A DNA stretch of 64,000 bases from JABCYV01 sp963696025 (GTDB taxonomy: Bacteria > Acidobacteriota > Terriglobia > Terriglobales > Acidobacteriaceae), in assembly GCA_963696025.1 (NCBI GenBank), contig CAVOII010000014.1, positions 682,001 to 746,000 of the forward strand, given 5' to 3'. The position numbers and the translations under genes were made by a program. Positions 35,768 to 44,701 of this stretch are shown here, in pieces. The notes beneath the pieces were generated by a model. It ran no database searches. It was not told the DNA's origin and was given only the letters and a program-made list of their open reading frames with translations. The first letter of the stretch is position 1, and each line of letters begins with the position of its first letter.

Positions 35768-36934
35768 TTATGGCCGATATCCCTCGGCAGCCAGGGATTT
35801 CTTCAATTCCTGCAGCAGAAACTGCACGTGCTCTTCCGTGGCGAGGGGGCCCATAATGCCGATGCGAAACACCTTGCCGGCAAGCGGGCCAAAACCGCCT
35901 AGGATCTCAATGCCTTGTTCTTCGAGTAGCCGGGCTCTCACTTTCGCTTCATCGATGCCCTTTGGCACGCTTACTGTGTTCAGCGTCCAAATGCGCTGTC
36001 CTTCAGGTACGTGCATTCGGAGGCCCATCGCCTCTACGCCCTTGACGAAAGCGTCATGACAGCGACGGTGTCGCTCCCAGCGATTTTCGATCCCCTCTTC
36101 GGCAATCACCACCAATGCTTCTCGCAGGGCATAGAACATGGAAATGGGAGCGGTGTGATGGTAGCGATGCGACACGGTGGAGTAGTCGTAGATCAACTTG
36201 AGGTCGAGATACCAACTGCGAGGAGGCGACGTCCGGGCGCCCAACCACTTCATAGCGCGCTGAGAGAGAAACATTGGAGATAATCCGGGAGGACAACTCA
36301 GACCTTTTTGGGAGCAACTGTAGGCGATGTCGATGCCTGTTTCAGCGGCATGCACCGGAATTCCGCCCAGCGACGTCACGCAGTCCGCGATGACGAGAGC
36401 GCTGACATCGTGCGCGGCCGAACAAATCGCTCGTCCCGATTGCAACGCGCCGGTTGAAGTCTCGGCGTGAACGTATGCTACGACTTGCGGTTTTTCGCGA
36501 CCAATGAAGTCAGTTGCTTCCTGGTCCGTAAAGGTCGCGCCCCAGGGCTTCTCAAAACGGACAACATTTGCACCCTGACGTTTGCCCATCTCGGTGATAC
36601 GGTCACAGAAGTAACCATTCGCAAATATGGCAAACTTTGCGCCAGGTTCGACAAAGTTGGAGACGGATGCCTCCATGCCCGCGCTGCCGGTGCCGGAGAT
36701 CACCATGGTGGTGCCGTCATCCGCGCCGAAAACGGTCTTGAGCAACTGCTGGATACCCTCCATCACCCGAAAGAAGTAGGGATCCAGGTGCCCGACAATT
36801 GGCTTTGACAAAGCTTCGTAGACCCGAGGATGGACCATGCTCGGGCCGGGCCCAAACAAATAGCGGCGCGGCGGCGATAAGGGAAGGTAGCTCGTGGAGG
36901 TTTGACTCTCGTTTTGCGTGGTGATGGTGGTCAT
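35768..36934 (-). CDS. Class V aminotransferase, alanine/serine-glyoxylate type
   Basis: A 388-residue PLP enzyme of the alanine-glyoxylate/serine-glyoxylate aminotransferase group. Seen: FGPGPSMVHPRVYEAL at the N terminus, MVISGTGSAGMEASVSNFV, HAETSTGALQ, VIADCVTSLGGIPV (Asp for the pyridine nitrogen) and YSCSQKGLSCPPGLSP with the Schiff-base Lys. Such enzymes convert glyoxylate to glycine at the expense of alanine or serine. ATG 36934 has GGAG eight bases upstream. Upstream gene of the ligase-reductase set (66 bp gap), all in the same direction, tying the cluster to C2 metabolism. Confidence 0.9.
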   Translation of the reverse strand: MTTITTQNESQTSTSYLPLSPPRRYLFGPGPSMVHPRVYEALSKPIVGHLDPYFFRVMEGIQQLLKTVFGADDGTTMVISGTGSAGMEASVSNFVEPGAKFAIFANGYFCDRITEMGKRQGANVVRFEKPWGATFTDQEATDFIGREKPQVVAYVHAETSTGALQSGRAICSAAHDVSALVIADCVTSLGGIPVHAAETGIDIAYSCSQKGLSCPPGLSPMFLSQRAMKWLGARTSPPRSWYLDLKLIYDYSTVSHRYHHTAPISMFYALREALVVIAEEGIENRWERHRRCHDAFVKGVEAMGLRMHVPEGQRIWTLNTVSVPKGIDEAKVRARLLEEQGIEILGGFGPLAGKVFRIGIMGPLATEEHVQFLLQELKKSLAAEGYRP

Positions 36935-37031
36935 TGTGGTATCTCCAAGACGTAACTCCAAACCGGCATGGGTGCAACAATCAATCGTATATCAGTGCGC
37001 CGTGTGCACGTAGAATAGCAAGAATCCAAGA

Positions 37032-37523
37032 CTACTTTACCCGAGTCTCTTGATAATAGCGGGCTTTCCATTGCTCGCCACGCTTCAACCAAAGCTCACT
37101 GATGAGAACTCTGTTGATCCGGTTCGCCGCCCTCGGGGAGAATTCCATCGTGATTTCGTAGGTAACGAAAACGGCGTCGGGCGCCAGAGGAAACACTCTG
37201 AAAAAGGCCATCGAGTAGTTGTAGATGTTCGACGTGGCAACTTCGTTTACAGCCTGGATCTTGTTTCGCGCACCGCCACCGTCGTCCTCGACAGCAACGA
37301 AATCATCGGCCAACAGGTCGCCGTATGCCTGCTTGTCCTTCCTCTTGAAGGCCTCCCACTCCGCTCTCACCTTCGATTCAAGTACATCTTTTACAGCCGG
37401 CTGGGACGAGGCAGGCCTTGAAGGCTTGCCTTCACTAGCTTTGCCGGTGTCGGCCGGTTGCTGGGCCAGCGTGGGAATCGCCATCATGAACAAAATGGCT
37501 GCGGCGATGTGCAAGACTCGCAT
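37032..37523 (-). CDS. Secreted SnoaL/DUF4440-like protein
   Basis: A 163-residue exported protein: signal peptide MRVLHIAAAILFMMAIPTLAQQ, a Ser/Pro linker, then an NTF2-like cone fold (VRAEWEAFKRKDKQAYGDLLADDFVAVEDDG in parts, WLKRGEQWKARYYQETRV). DUF4440-type domains are small ligand-binding or enzyme-like folds without known catalytic residues here. No operon partner visible; 97 bp separates it from the aminotransferase. Confidence 0.75.
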   Translation of the reverse strand: MRVLHIAAAILFMMAIPTLAQQPADTGKASEGKPSRPASSQPAVKDVLESKVRAEWEAFKRKDKQAYGDLLADDFVAVEDDGGGARNKIQAVNEVATSNIYNYSMAFFRVFPLAPDAVFVTYEITMEFSPRAANRINRVLISELWLKRGEQWKARYYQETRVK

Positions 37524-37644
37524 GTTTCTCTCCTTGAAGTGTCGCGAATCTTACAAGGCGAGCGTCTGGCAGTCAAAGCCAGTCTGCGCGCTCCGATCAA
37601 AGATTCAGGCGCTTCGCTAATTCAATCAGGCGTGGGGAGGAAAT

Positions 37645-37679
37645 CGCTCCAGTGTGGAAACTCGTTCCACACTGGAGCG
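37645..37679 (-). terminator. Terminator hairpin after the coiled-coil barrel gene
   Basis: A perfect 15-bp stem (37645-37659 with 37665-37679) and 5-base loop, ten bases beyond the stop of the minus-strand gene. The following bases (ATTTCCTCC) are only weakly U-rich, so termination may be partial or Rho-aided. Confidence 0.6.
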
Positions 37680-37688
37680 CAAGTAAGG

Positions 37689-39524
37689 TTAAGGCAGGTA
37701 GTAACGGAAGGAGGTGAAGAACATATTTTCTATGCCATGCGGCGCGATGCCGATAGTGCTGCCCTTGGGAGGCGCACCTACCCAGGTGTTGCGCACGATG
37801 TACGAATACTGCGGGCCCCACTGAATTCTGCCCTTTGGACCGTTGTAAAAGCGATACCAGAACCCGAAGGTCCCTTCAATCAGGTTGCGCGTATCGCCGG
37901 TGCAATTAGGGGTTCCGGGAGTAAATCCATTCCCGCCGGCCGGAACCACTTCGGTCGTGCAGCCGGAGTTATTAAACAACGGCGACCCATAGCCGACCGC
38001 TTTCCCCGATGAGTTGAGCTGCGAATATTTCTCCACATACTCAGCACCGGCATTGCCGTAGATATCCAACTTGGCGGCGTGGTATTCCAGAGTTCCCAGT
38101 GCCTGAAACTCTCGCAGGAGCGCCAGCGTGCCATCGGGACGTACGGTTGCGTCAGGCAGCCCGACCGTGCCGTAGCGACCGATACCTTGCCCCCCGAACC
38201 CGTGTGCGCCGATATCGACATGTTTGTTGAACAGGGATACGCGACCATTGCCGCCGAGGCCCCAACCATTCCTGGAGTCGTTAAAAGCCCCCGCCGCGGA
38301 CGGTCCAGTCACTCCGTTGCAAGTGGCACTTGAGCTCGCGGTCGCGCAAGGGAAAATGCGATCACGGAATCGGTCATAGAGACCGAAGACTTCGAAGTGA
38401 CTCCATTTCGTTGGTTCCAGCGCCGCTTTGACAACGATATCCGGGCTGGGATTGAAGGAGTAGTTAGCGTTGAAGGCATTGTAAAGACCACCGCTGTTGC
38501 CCAGAGAACCCAGGAGGAAATTGGTTGCATTTCCGTGAGCCGTCAAAGTCTCCTGCGAATTTTCGACTGAGAAACCCAGCCACAGTTTGTCGCCGAGGTC
38601 CTTGACGACCCGGAAACCGTATTGCCGTGCCCAACTGAAGCCCGCGGTGTATTGCGGGTCGATCGTCATGGGCAGCGCTTCCGAGCGGTTGTCCATTCCC
38701 TTCTTGGTCTCCGTGATCAAGCTCCACATTTGCCCACCAGTGAAGCTCCACCCGTCACTAAGCGCAGCCTGACCCCAGGCCTGCCGCTGACGGAGGGTGT
38801 AACTGTTACTCTCGTTGTTGTTCGAGGTAACGCCCGCAGAGAGGAAGTCTGCTTCCACATAGCCGCGTAGAGCCGCCGATTTCAGTTTGCCTTCGACCAG
38901 CATGGAAATGCGCGACTGACGGCCGGAGGCAAAGAATTCCGACAACTTGCTCTGCGAGCTTCCGGAGAACACCACCGAATTGAAAGGGGTGTTGATGTCC
39001 GCAGCCAGTGCTCTTTGGCGCCACACCGTTTCCGCAGCCAGGAAGCCACCAGGAGTGATCGTGACTCCTTTGTAGTGGATGGCCAGAGGACTTTCCAGGC
39101 CGGAAATAGTCTTCTGCGTTTCCTGGAGGGTCAGCGCCGTATTGGTTGAATTCTGCTTAAGGTCGGAGACGTCGCTGGACAGCGCGGTGACCGTTTGCTC
39201 CTGCTTGGCTGTCGCCGACGCAGCCGCCTCCGCCTGGGTTTGAGCCTGGGTGGCGGCCGTCTGACTTTGATCCAGGCGCTGCTGCAGTTGTTGAATGGAT
39301 TGATCGCGAGTCTGTAAATCCTGTCGGAGTTGCTGGATTTGCTGCTGCTGGGCTTCGATCGCCTGCCTCATCTGATCGAGCTGTGCAGCCACGCTCGGCC
39401 CGGCTGTTGCCGCTTTTTTACGGGTGGTCTTGGGGCTGCTACCGCTACTGGCTTGCGGAGCTGGCGCCGAGAAGGCACTGGCGGTCATCATGACCGACAA
39501 ACCGAAAGCTAGAACCTGCTTCAT
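37689..39524 (-). CDS. Outer-membrane barrel with N-terminal coiled coil
   Basis: A 611-residue exported protein. Signal peptide (MKQVLAFGLSVMMTASAFSA), a Lys/Ser-rich linker, a Gln-rich coiled coil at about residues 50-140 (QAIEAQQQQIQQLRQDLQ, QSIQQLQQRLDQSQ), then a long beta-rich C-terminal barrel with alternating strands (ALRGYVEADFLSAG, WSFTGGQMWSLIT, RIQWGPQYSYIVRNTW) ending in MFFTSFRYYLP, a terminal aromatic that suits Bam recognition. Looks like a trimeric porin-type protein tethered to the wall by its coiled coil. GGAGG precedes ATG 39524. Substrate unknown. Confidence 0.78.
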   Translation of the reverse strand: MKQVLAFGLSVMMTASAFSAPAPQASSGSSPKTTRKKAATAGPSVAAQLDQMRQAIEAQQQQIQQLRQDLQTRDQSIQQLQQRLDQSQTAATQAQTQAEAAASATAKQEQTVTALSSDVSDLKQNSTNTALTLQETQKTISGLESPLAIHYKGVTITPGGFLAAETVWRQRALAADINTPFNSVVFSGSSQSKLSEFFASGRQSRISMLVEGKLKSAALRGYVEADFLSAGVTSNNNESNSYTLRQRQAWGQAALSDGWSFTGGQMWSLITETKKGMDNRSEALPMTIDPQYTAGFSWARQYGFRVVKDLGDKLWLGFSVENSQETLTAHGNATNFLLGSLGNSGGLYNAFNANYSFNPSPDIVVKAALEPTKWSHFEVFGLYDRFRDRIFPCATASSSATCNGVTGPSAAGAFNDSRNGWGLGGNGRVSLFNKHVDIGAHGFGGQGIGRYGTVGLPDATVRPDGTLALLREFQALGTLEYHAAKLDIYGNAGAEYVEKYSQLNSSGKAVGYGSPLFNNSGCTTEVVPAGGNGFTPGTPNCTGDTRNLIEGTFGFWYRFYNGPKGRIQWGPQYSYIVRNTWVGAPPKGSTIGIAPHGIENMFFTSFRYYLP

Positions 39525-39915
39525 TCGTCCTCCCACGCTGATAATAGAGATAGATAACCGACACCCAGTTCCGAGGAACTAGCGCGAAGTTTAGTCAGAC
39601 TTGCGCAGGCGGTTGATGCTATGCGCCATTTGTTAACAACTGATGAATATTCGTTGAATATCCGATGAATCGAGGGCACGACTCCTCCCTGATGCTATTG
39701 ATCTGGAAGAAGTTAGAGCCGTCCTAAAGTTCGGAACCAGCGCCGAACCCTTGGTTGGTGGCCGCGGTGTTCGGAGCGGAACCGGGTGGATTGCCGAGCG
39801 CGGCGAGTATATCCACTGATACTACATTCGTCCACAGATTACGCTCATCATGTCGTAGGAGAGAGTCCTAATAAGTCTGCTTTTGGGGGGAAGTGGTCGG
39901 AAAGGAGTAGATGAC
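39525..39915. other. Intergenic region between divergent genes
   Basis: About 390 bases between the barrel gene (minus) and the PstS-like gene (plus). AT-rich at 39620-39670 with repeated TGAATAT/GATGAAT words (39640-39670) that may be regulatory. No gene, RNA or convincing palindrome found. Both promoters should lie here. Confidence 0.4.
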
Positions 39916-40944
39916 ATGCGATTTCCGAAAACTATCGTCACTTCGTGGTTTCTTGCGCTCACCCTGTCTGTGGCTCCGGTCAAGGCACAAACCCGGGTTT
40001 CTATTGTGGGATCTGGCTCTAACGTACCAAGCCATCTCTATGCCGCGTGGATCGATGAATTTAATAAGAAGAACGCCAACATCCAGGTAAGGTACTTATC
40101 CATGAGCACGGTTGAAGGCATTCGCCAGATCAGTGAGGGTTCGGGGGATTTTGCGGCAGGCGAAATACCGCTGACGCCGGAGGAAATGCATGGCGCTAAG
40201 GTCTCGCTGACGCAGGTTCCATCCGTGCTGGTGGGTATTGTGCCTATCTATAAGCTTCCCGGCAACCCAGAGCTAAATTTCTCGGGCGCGGTGCTGGCGC
40301 AAATCTACCTGGGTACGATTAAGAATTGGAAAGATCCGCGTATTGCAAAGTTGAACGCCGGCGCCAGCATGCCCGACCTGCCGATCGAGGTGGTACACCG
40401 CACCGGAGGTAAGGGTTCGAACTATATCTTCACCGACTTCCTGTCGAAGGCCAGTCCGGAGTTCCGCTCACAAGTGGGTAAGGATGCATCACCAAAATGG
40501 CCTCTGGGGGCGGAAGCCAACCGCGGCGAGGATATGGTGGAGAAAGTAGGATCGACGCCGGGCGCAATCGGCTACGTGGAATTAAATTTCGCTCGGCGGC
40601 CCGATATCGGATACGGCAACGTGCAGAACGCCGCCGGACAATTTGTCAGAGCGACCCCGGCAAGCATTACCGCAGCCTGCGTCGCCCACCAGAAGGCGAT
40701 TCCCAAGGACTTTGGGGTATCTCTGGCCAATGCTCCTGGCAAAGAGTCTTATCCCATTTCCAGTTTTACCTGGATCTATGTGCCGTCATCCGGGACTGCA
40801 ACCGAACGCACTCGGGCGCTGGGGCAATTCTTGAATTGGGCTCTTGAGGATGGCCAGAATATGGCCCGCGGGATGGGGTACGCCACTCTGCCGCCCGGCG
40901 TTCTGTCAAAAGCAAAGGCGGCTGTCGGCGCTATCAGTCGATAA
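39916..40944 (+). CDS. PstS-like periplasmic phosphate-binding protein
   Basis: A 342-residue protein with a signal peptide (MRFPKTIVTSWFLALTLSVAPVKAQ) and the PstS fold: SIVGSGSNVPSHLYAAWIDEF, RYLSMSTVEGIRQISEG, DFAAGEIPL, IYLGTIKNWKDPRI, VVHRTGGKGSNYIFTDFLSK (phosphate contacts in the R-T-GG-GSN run), TPGAIGYVELNFA. GGAG lies eight bases before ATG 39916. No pstC/A/B genes are next to it in this window; solitary PstS genes occur in Acidobacteria. It may serve in phosphate binding for a distant Pst system. Confidence 0.87.
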   Translation: MRFPKTIVTSWFLALTLSVAPVKAQTRVSIVGSGSNVPSHLYAAWIDEFNKKNANIQVRYLSMSTVEGIRQISEGSGDFAAGEIPLTPEEMHGAKVSLTQVPSVLVGIVPIYKLPGNPELNFSGAVLAQIYLGTIKNWKDPRIAKLNAGASMPDLPIEVVHRTGGKGSNYIFTDFLSKASPEFRSQVGKDASPKWPLGAEANRGEDMVEKVGSTPGAIGYVELNFARRPDIGYGNVQNAAGQFVRATPASITAACVAHQKAIPKDFGVSLANAPGKESYPISSFTWIYVPSSGTATERTRALGQFLNWALEDGQNMARGMGYATLPPGVLSKAKAAVGAISR

Positions 40945-41524
40945 AACCGCGGCGCGCAAAAGAGAAAGGCCGTGACATTGGTTATGCTCTAGCCGCCGAC
41001 TCCTGCGAGGGAGCCCTCAGCGTGGAGGCATGCACCATCACGGCCCTTGATGCGATTACCGCTTTCGCGGTCCCGAACCCCAACTACTCCTCGCAGAATT
41101 AGTCGGTTTTTTCGGGTTCGAGCGGCTTGCCAAGTTGCCCCGCCAAGCCAATCACTCAGTCTACTTCGGACTGGCAAAAATTTAATTGTGCCAGCCCTTT
41201 CGACCGTCGACGCCGCGAACCTTAAACATTTCTGTAATAATTGTCAACGCCGCTTTTCAGTGCAACAACGAGGTTCGCGACCGGCCAAGATAACAGTTAC
41301 AACTCATTGAACGCTCAATGTTTGTTGCGCGGTGGAATCGAAATGCCTCGTTTTCCACAGAAGCTTGCACAATGATGGGAGAGATCGTCATCATTTGCAC
41401 ACGATGAAACATGATCGGATGAACACCACCAAGTGAACCATGATCACGTCTTGACGCCAGAGACACAGGTGATGCATGGTTGCCCCAGAACCGAAGAAGC
41501 AAGAAGAAGCAAAGAGATGACGGC
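40945..41524. other. 580-bp intergenic region with a possible structured RNA
   Basis: No gene supported. Inverted arms GGCCGTGA (40968-40975) and TCACGGCC (41038-41045) enclose a segment with further pairing (GGTTATGC with GCATGCACC); then ACCGCTTTCGCGGT (41057-41070), which reads ACCGC-GAAA-GCGGT on the minus strand, a GNRA-loop hairpin. The remainder (41100-41520) shows nothing recognisable. Confidence 0.4.
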
Positions 41525-41953
41525 ATGTTGAACCTCGTGGCGTACGTCGATGGCGGATCTTTAGGAAATCCGGGGCTATCGGGTATTGGCGTGGTGATCG
41601 AAGGTTCCGCCACTGGAAAGATCAGAATCGCGAAGTGCATCGGGCGACAAGACAACAACGTGGCCGAGTACGTAGCTCTGCTGGAAGCTCTGCAATGTGC
41701 TTTGGTTCTGAAAGCCAAGGCGCTCCATGTCTATTCCGATTCAGAAGTTGTGGTGAGACAGATGATCGGCGAGTACACCTGCCGCAGCCCACGCCTTTAT
41801 TCTCTGAACTGGATCTGCCGCAAGCTAGCCCGCTCTTTTAATTTCTCGATATCCCACGTGCGCCGAGAGAACAACGCCGAAGCCAATAGTTTAGCCAGTT
41901 CGGCAGTCGCCAACGGCTTCCCTAGCGAGGGTGATCGTACGATAAGCGCGTGA
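41525..41953 (+). CDS. RNase H-like fold protein
   Basis: About 142 residues of an RNase HI-type domain: LVAYVDGGSLGNPGLSG with the first Asp, VAEYVALLEAL with the Glu, HVYSDSEVVVRQ with the second Asp. The fourth ligand is normally Asp in a motif like N-EAD-LA; here it is NNAEANSLAS, so Asn replaces Asp. Such a change can reduce activity but not abolish it in every case. ATG 41525 chosen; a TTG at 41480 would add a basic 15-residue tail. Its cellular role (processing RNA/DNA hybrids) is family knowledge. Confidence 0.8.
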   Translation: MLNLVAYVDGGSLGNPGLSGIGVVIEGSATGKIRIAKCIGRQDNNVAEYVALLEALQCALVLKAKALHVYSDSEVVVRQMIGEYTCRSPRLYSLNWICRKLARSFNFSISHVRRENNAEANSLASSAVANGFPSEGDRTISA

Positions 41954-41984
41954 TGCTGTCGTGCGGGCTGAATCGGCTGGTTTA

Positions 41985-43274
41985 CTAAAATCCGCCTTGG
42001 CTTTTGCTCAGGCGGTCGGCTTCTCTTTGTTCGACTGCTGCTTCCGTTGGACGTCCGGTGAGCTGGTAGATTTCGGCCATGTGACGGTGGGGTTCGGGTT
42101 CATTCGGTCGCAACCTGGCGGCCTCTTCAAGGTAATGCAGCGAATCGGAATACTGCCTGGCAAGCTGGCTTTTCTGCGCAAGGCCGAATGCAGCGATATA
42201 GAGCAGGTCCGATGTCCCAGAATCCTGCGGGTTAAGCTGATGGGCGTGCTGCAGCGCCTGATAGGCCGGAATATTCTCGCCAAGCTTCATGAGGACGGCA
42301 CCGTAGAGAGCATTCAGCTGAAACAGATCTGGCCAGCGTTTGAGCGCAGTGGTGAGCGGTGCGCGCGCCTCCTCAAACTGATTCAGCTGATAGTAGGCGA
42401 GCGCGAGATTGAATTGCACCTGGGGCGATTGTGGCGCAAGCTCCGCGGCCCGCTTCAAGGGCATCAGCGCTGCTTCTAAGTCCCCGTGTTGACCGTAGAT
42501 TGTGCCCAGTTCCGTCAGTTTATCGGCGTCTTCTGGGTCGTAGAGTCGCTCGCAGATGGCGCGCGCTTCCTCTCGAGGACCCTGATCCAGTTTTTGTCCA
42601 CACTCCAGCCTTAGCTTGCTCTCGTTGTTATCCCGCTGCCGCAACTGCTCCGACAAGGCCAAGGCCTTGGTCGCGTCCTCTGAGCGCCCCTGCTTGCGAT
42701 ACATCGAAGCCAGCTGGTACGGAATACGAGCATCTCGCGGATCTGTCGCGGCCGCTTCCTTTAGCCATTTTTCCGCAGCAGCTAAATCACCCTGCTTGAG
42801 GTACGCATACCCCAGATAGTAAGCGGTATCGGGAAATGGCGGCTTGACGACGGCTTGTTTGAAATTCTGGATCGCACCTTCGAAGTTGTGGCCATCAAGA
42901 TCCAGTCTTCCGACGTAATACAGAACGTTGGGATGATCTCCTACTTCGCGGCGAACGGCTTCAAACTCCTGGCGGGCTTCGTCGGACTTATGCATTTCGA
43001 AAAGCGCGACTGCCAGAGGAAATCGCGCCCTCAGCGTTAGCCTGGGATCTATCTCCAAAGCGGCTCGAAATTCGCTGGCGGCGATCTCATACTTGTCGAG
43101 CTTCAAGGCATCGTAGCCCTTGCCCAAGTGCGTTTCCAGCGTTTCATCCGCAGCCGGCTTGGCGAGAGGCCTCTGCTGAGACGCGGCTGGCATTCCGCCT
43201 AGAAAGAACAGTACCAGCACGAGGAATCCTGGGACGCATCTTTGAACGTATCGAGAAATGAAACGAGTGCTCAT
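41985..43274 (-). CDS. Secreted TPR-repeat protein
   Basis: A 429-residue protein with an N-terminal membrane/signal helix (CVPGFLVLVLFFLGGMPAA) and about nine TPR units: GYDALKLDKYEIAASEFRAAL, AYYLGYAYLKQGDLAAAEKWL, IPYQLASMYRKQGRSEDATKA, FNLALAYYQLNQFEEARAPL (each shown within length). A common acidobacterial scaffold type with unknown partners. The ATG at 43274 is the first in-frame start and faces the toxin-antitoxin operon. Confidence 0.85.
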   Translation of the reverse strand: MSTRFISRYVQRCVPGFLVLVLFFLGGMPAASQQRPLAKPAADETLETHLGKGYDALKLDKYEIAASEFRAALEIDPRLTLRARFPLAVALFEMHKSDEARQEFEAVRREVGDHPNVLYYVGRLDLDGHNFEGAIQNFKQAVVKPPFPDTAYYLGYAYLKQGDLAAAEKWLKEAAATDPRDARIPYQLASMYRKQGRSEDATKALALSEQLRQRDNNESKLRLECGQKLDQGPREEARAICERLYDPEDADKLTELGTIYGQHGDLEAALMPLKRAAELAPQSPQVQFNLALAYYQLNQFEEARAPLTTALKRWPDLFQLNALYGAVLMKLGENIPAYQALQHAHQLNPQDSGTSDLLYIAAFGLAQKSQLARQYSDSLHYLEEAARLRPNEPEPHRHMAEIYQLTGRPTEAAVEQREADRLSKSQGGF

Positions 43275-43383
43275 GCCATTCTGGGCCAGGCCTTGACGCA
43301 GATCATTATAGCTGCGAGGACTGCCAATTGCTCGAAGTCCCTGTCAGCAAAAAGCTATGTGATTTTGGTAGTATAGTAGTAGT

Positions 43384-43617
43384 ATGAAGGAGAAGACCTC
43401 TATCACACTATCGAGCGATATCCTTGCTCGCATCGACCGACTAGCTGGATCGAAGTACTCGCGTTCAGCCTTCATCGAGGCTGTGCTTCGCCGCTATTTG
43501 AGCGAGCGTACCCGGGCAGCGATTGCCGCCCGCGACCTGGCACGAATCAACGCAGCAGCCGATCAACTCAACTCCGAAGCGGCGGATGTGCTGAAATATC
43601 AGGCACCCGAAGAATGA
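43384..43617 (+). CDS. Ribbon-helix-helix antitoxin (MazE-like)
   Basis: A 77-residue protein with an N-terminal RHH DNA-binding unit (KTSITLSSDILARIDRLAG, YSRSAFIEAVLRRYL) and a helical tail (AAIAARDLARINAAADQLNSEA) that should wrap the toxin. It is 19 bp upstream of a MazF-like toxin, the usual order. A TATAGT -10 hexamer lies at 43372-43377, and the ATG follows about six bases later with no Shine-Dalgarno, so this mRNA may be leaderless. Confidence 0.85.
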   Translation: MKEKTSITLSSDILARIDRLAGSKYSRSAFIEAVLRRYLSERTRAAIAARDLARINAAADQLNSEAADVLKYQAPEE

Positions 43618-43636
43618 CTGCTGCCCCGGTGCGAGC

Positions 43637-43960
43637 ATGAAGCGCGGCGAACTTTATCGGGTGCACAAGCCGGGGGGCGATCCCAAACAATACCGCACAT
43701 TTGTAGTCGTGAGCCGTCAAGTGCTGATCGACTCTAAATTCTCGACCGTAGTCTGCACGCCAATATTCAACCGCGGCGAAGGCCTATCAACGCAGATGAC
43801 GGTGGGAATAGAGGAAGGATTGAAGCACACGAGTTGGATCATGTGTGACAACCTAGTCACCATTCGCAAAGTTGATCTAACGCAGTTTGTTGGCTCGTTA
43901 TCGAAGGCCAGGCTCGGGGAGCTGGATCGGGCGCTGAAGATTGCCCTCGATCTGAATTAG
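43637..43960 (+). CDS. MazF/PemK-family endoribonuclease toxin
   Basis: A 107-residue PemK/MazF fold: MKRGELYRVHKPGGDPKQYRTF at the start (shown in part), VVVSRQVLIDSKFSTVVCTPI, then SWIMCDNLVTIRKVDL, the conserved strand-turn that holds the catalytic Thr/Arg neighbourhood, and FVGSLSKARLGELDRAL. It cleaves mRNA at short sequence motifs when not bound by its antitoxin (family knowledge). Target motif cannot be told. Forms a bicistronic type II toxin-antitoxin operon with 43384. Confidence 0.9.
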   Translation: MKRGELYRVHKPGGDPKQYRTFVVVSRQVLIDSKFSTVVCTPIFNRGEGLSTQMTVGIEEGLKHTSWIMCDNLVTIRKVDLTQFVGSLSKARLGELDRALKIALDLN

Positions 43961-44008
43961 CCTGCCTCGAACAACCACGTTACACCGCGCCCACTACACC
44001 AGACGCAG

Positions 44009-44701
44009 CTATTTTGGCTGCGGGACAATGCGCAGATATGGCTTGGGCGACTTCCAGCCTGCTGGATACTTCTCTCGCGCTTCCTCATTCGACACCGACG
44101 GCAAAATGATCACTTCGTCGCCCAGCTTCCAGTTTACTGGTGTAGCGACTTTGTGTTTGGCCGTGAGCTGCATGGAATCAAGAACGCGCAAGATCTCATC
44201 AAAGTTGCGACCTGTGCTCATCGGATAGCTGAGTTGGAGCTTGATCTTTTTGTCGGGACCAACGACGAATACGGTGCGAACCGTAGCGTTGTCCGCGGCG
44301 GTGCGACCTTCGGAAGTGTTCCCGCTTTCAGCTGGTAGCATGCCATAGAGCTTCGCAATCTTGAGCTCGGGATCGCCAATCATCGGGTAGTTCACTCTGT
44401 GGCCTTGGGTCTCCTCGATGTCAGCGGCCCACTTGCTGTGATTGGTCACCGGGTCAACGCTCAGCCCGAGGATCTTGCAGTTGCGTTTGGCAAATTCGGG
44501 CTGGAGTCCCGCCATGTAGCCGAGTTCGGTAGTGCAGACGGGGGTGAAGTCTTTGGGATGGGAAAACAGGATGGCCCATCCATCGCCGATCCACTCGTGG
44601 AAATGGATCGTGCCTTGCGTGGTCTCGGCCGTAAAATTGGGCGCGGTATCGTTGATACGCGGGACCCCGAATACATTCTGCGTTTGGGTTTGGGTACTCA
44701 T
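44009..44701 (-). CDS. 1-Cys peroxiredoxin (Prx6/AhpC-TSA type)
   Basis: A 230-residue peroxiredoxin with the peroxidatic Cys in FTPVCTTELGYM, the conserved active-site Thr three residues earlier and Arg in TVRTVFVVGP. The C-terminal extension (LGDEVIILPSVSNEEAREKYP, PKPYLRIVPQP) marks the Prx6 one-cysteine class, about 220 residues. Reduces H2O2 and organic peroxides. It has a 210-nt 5' leader (44911 to 44702) with competing hairpins and an intrinsic terminator, so expression may be controlled by transcription attenuation. Confidence 0.93.
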   Translation of the reverse strand: MSTQTQTQNVFGVPRINDTAPNFTAETTQGTIHFHEWIGDGWAILFSHPKDFTPVCTTELGYMAGLQPEFAKRNCKILGLSVDPVTNHSKWAADIEETQGHRVNYPMIGDPELKIAKLYGMLPAESGNTSEGRTAADNATVRTVFVVGPDKKIKLQLSYPMSTGRNFDEILRVLDSMQLTAKHKVATPVNWKLGDEVIILPSVSNEEAREKYPAGWKSPKPYLRIVPQPK

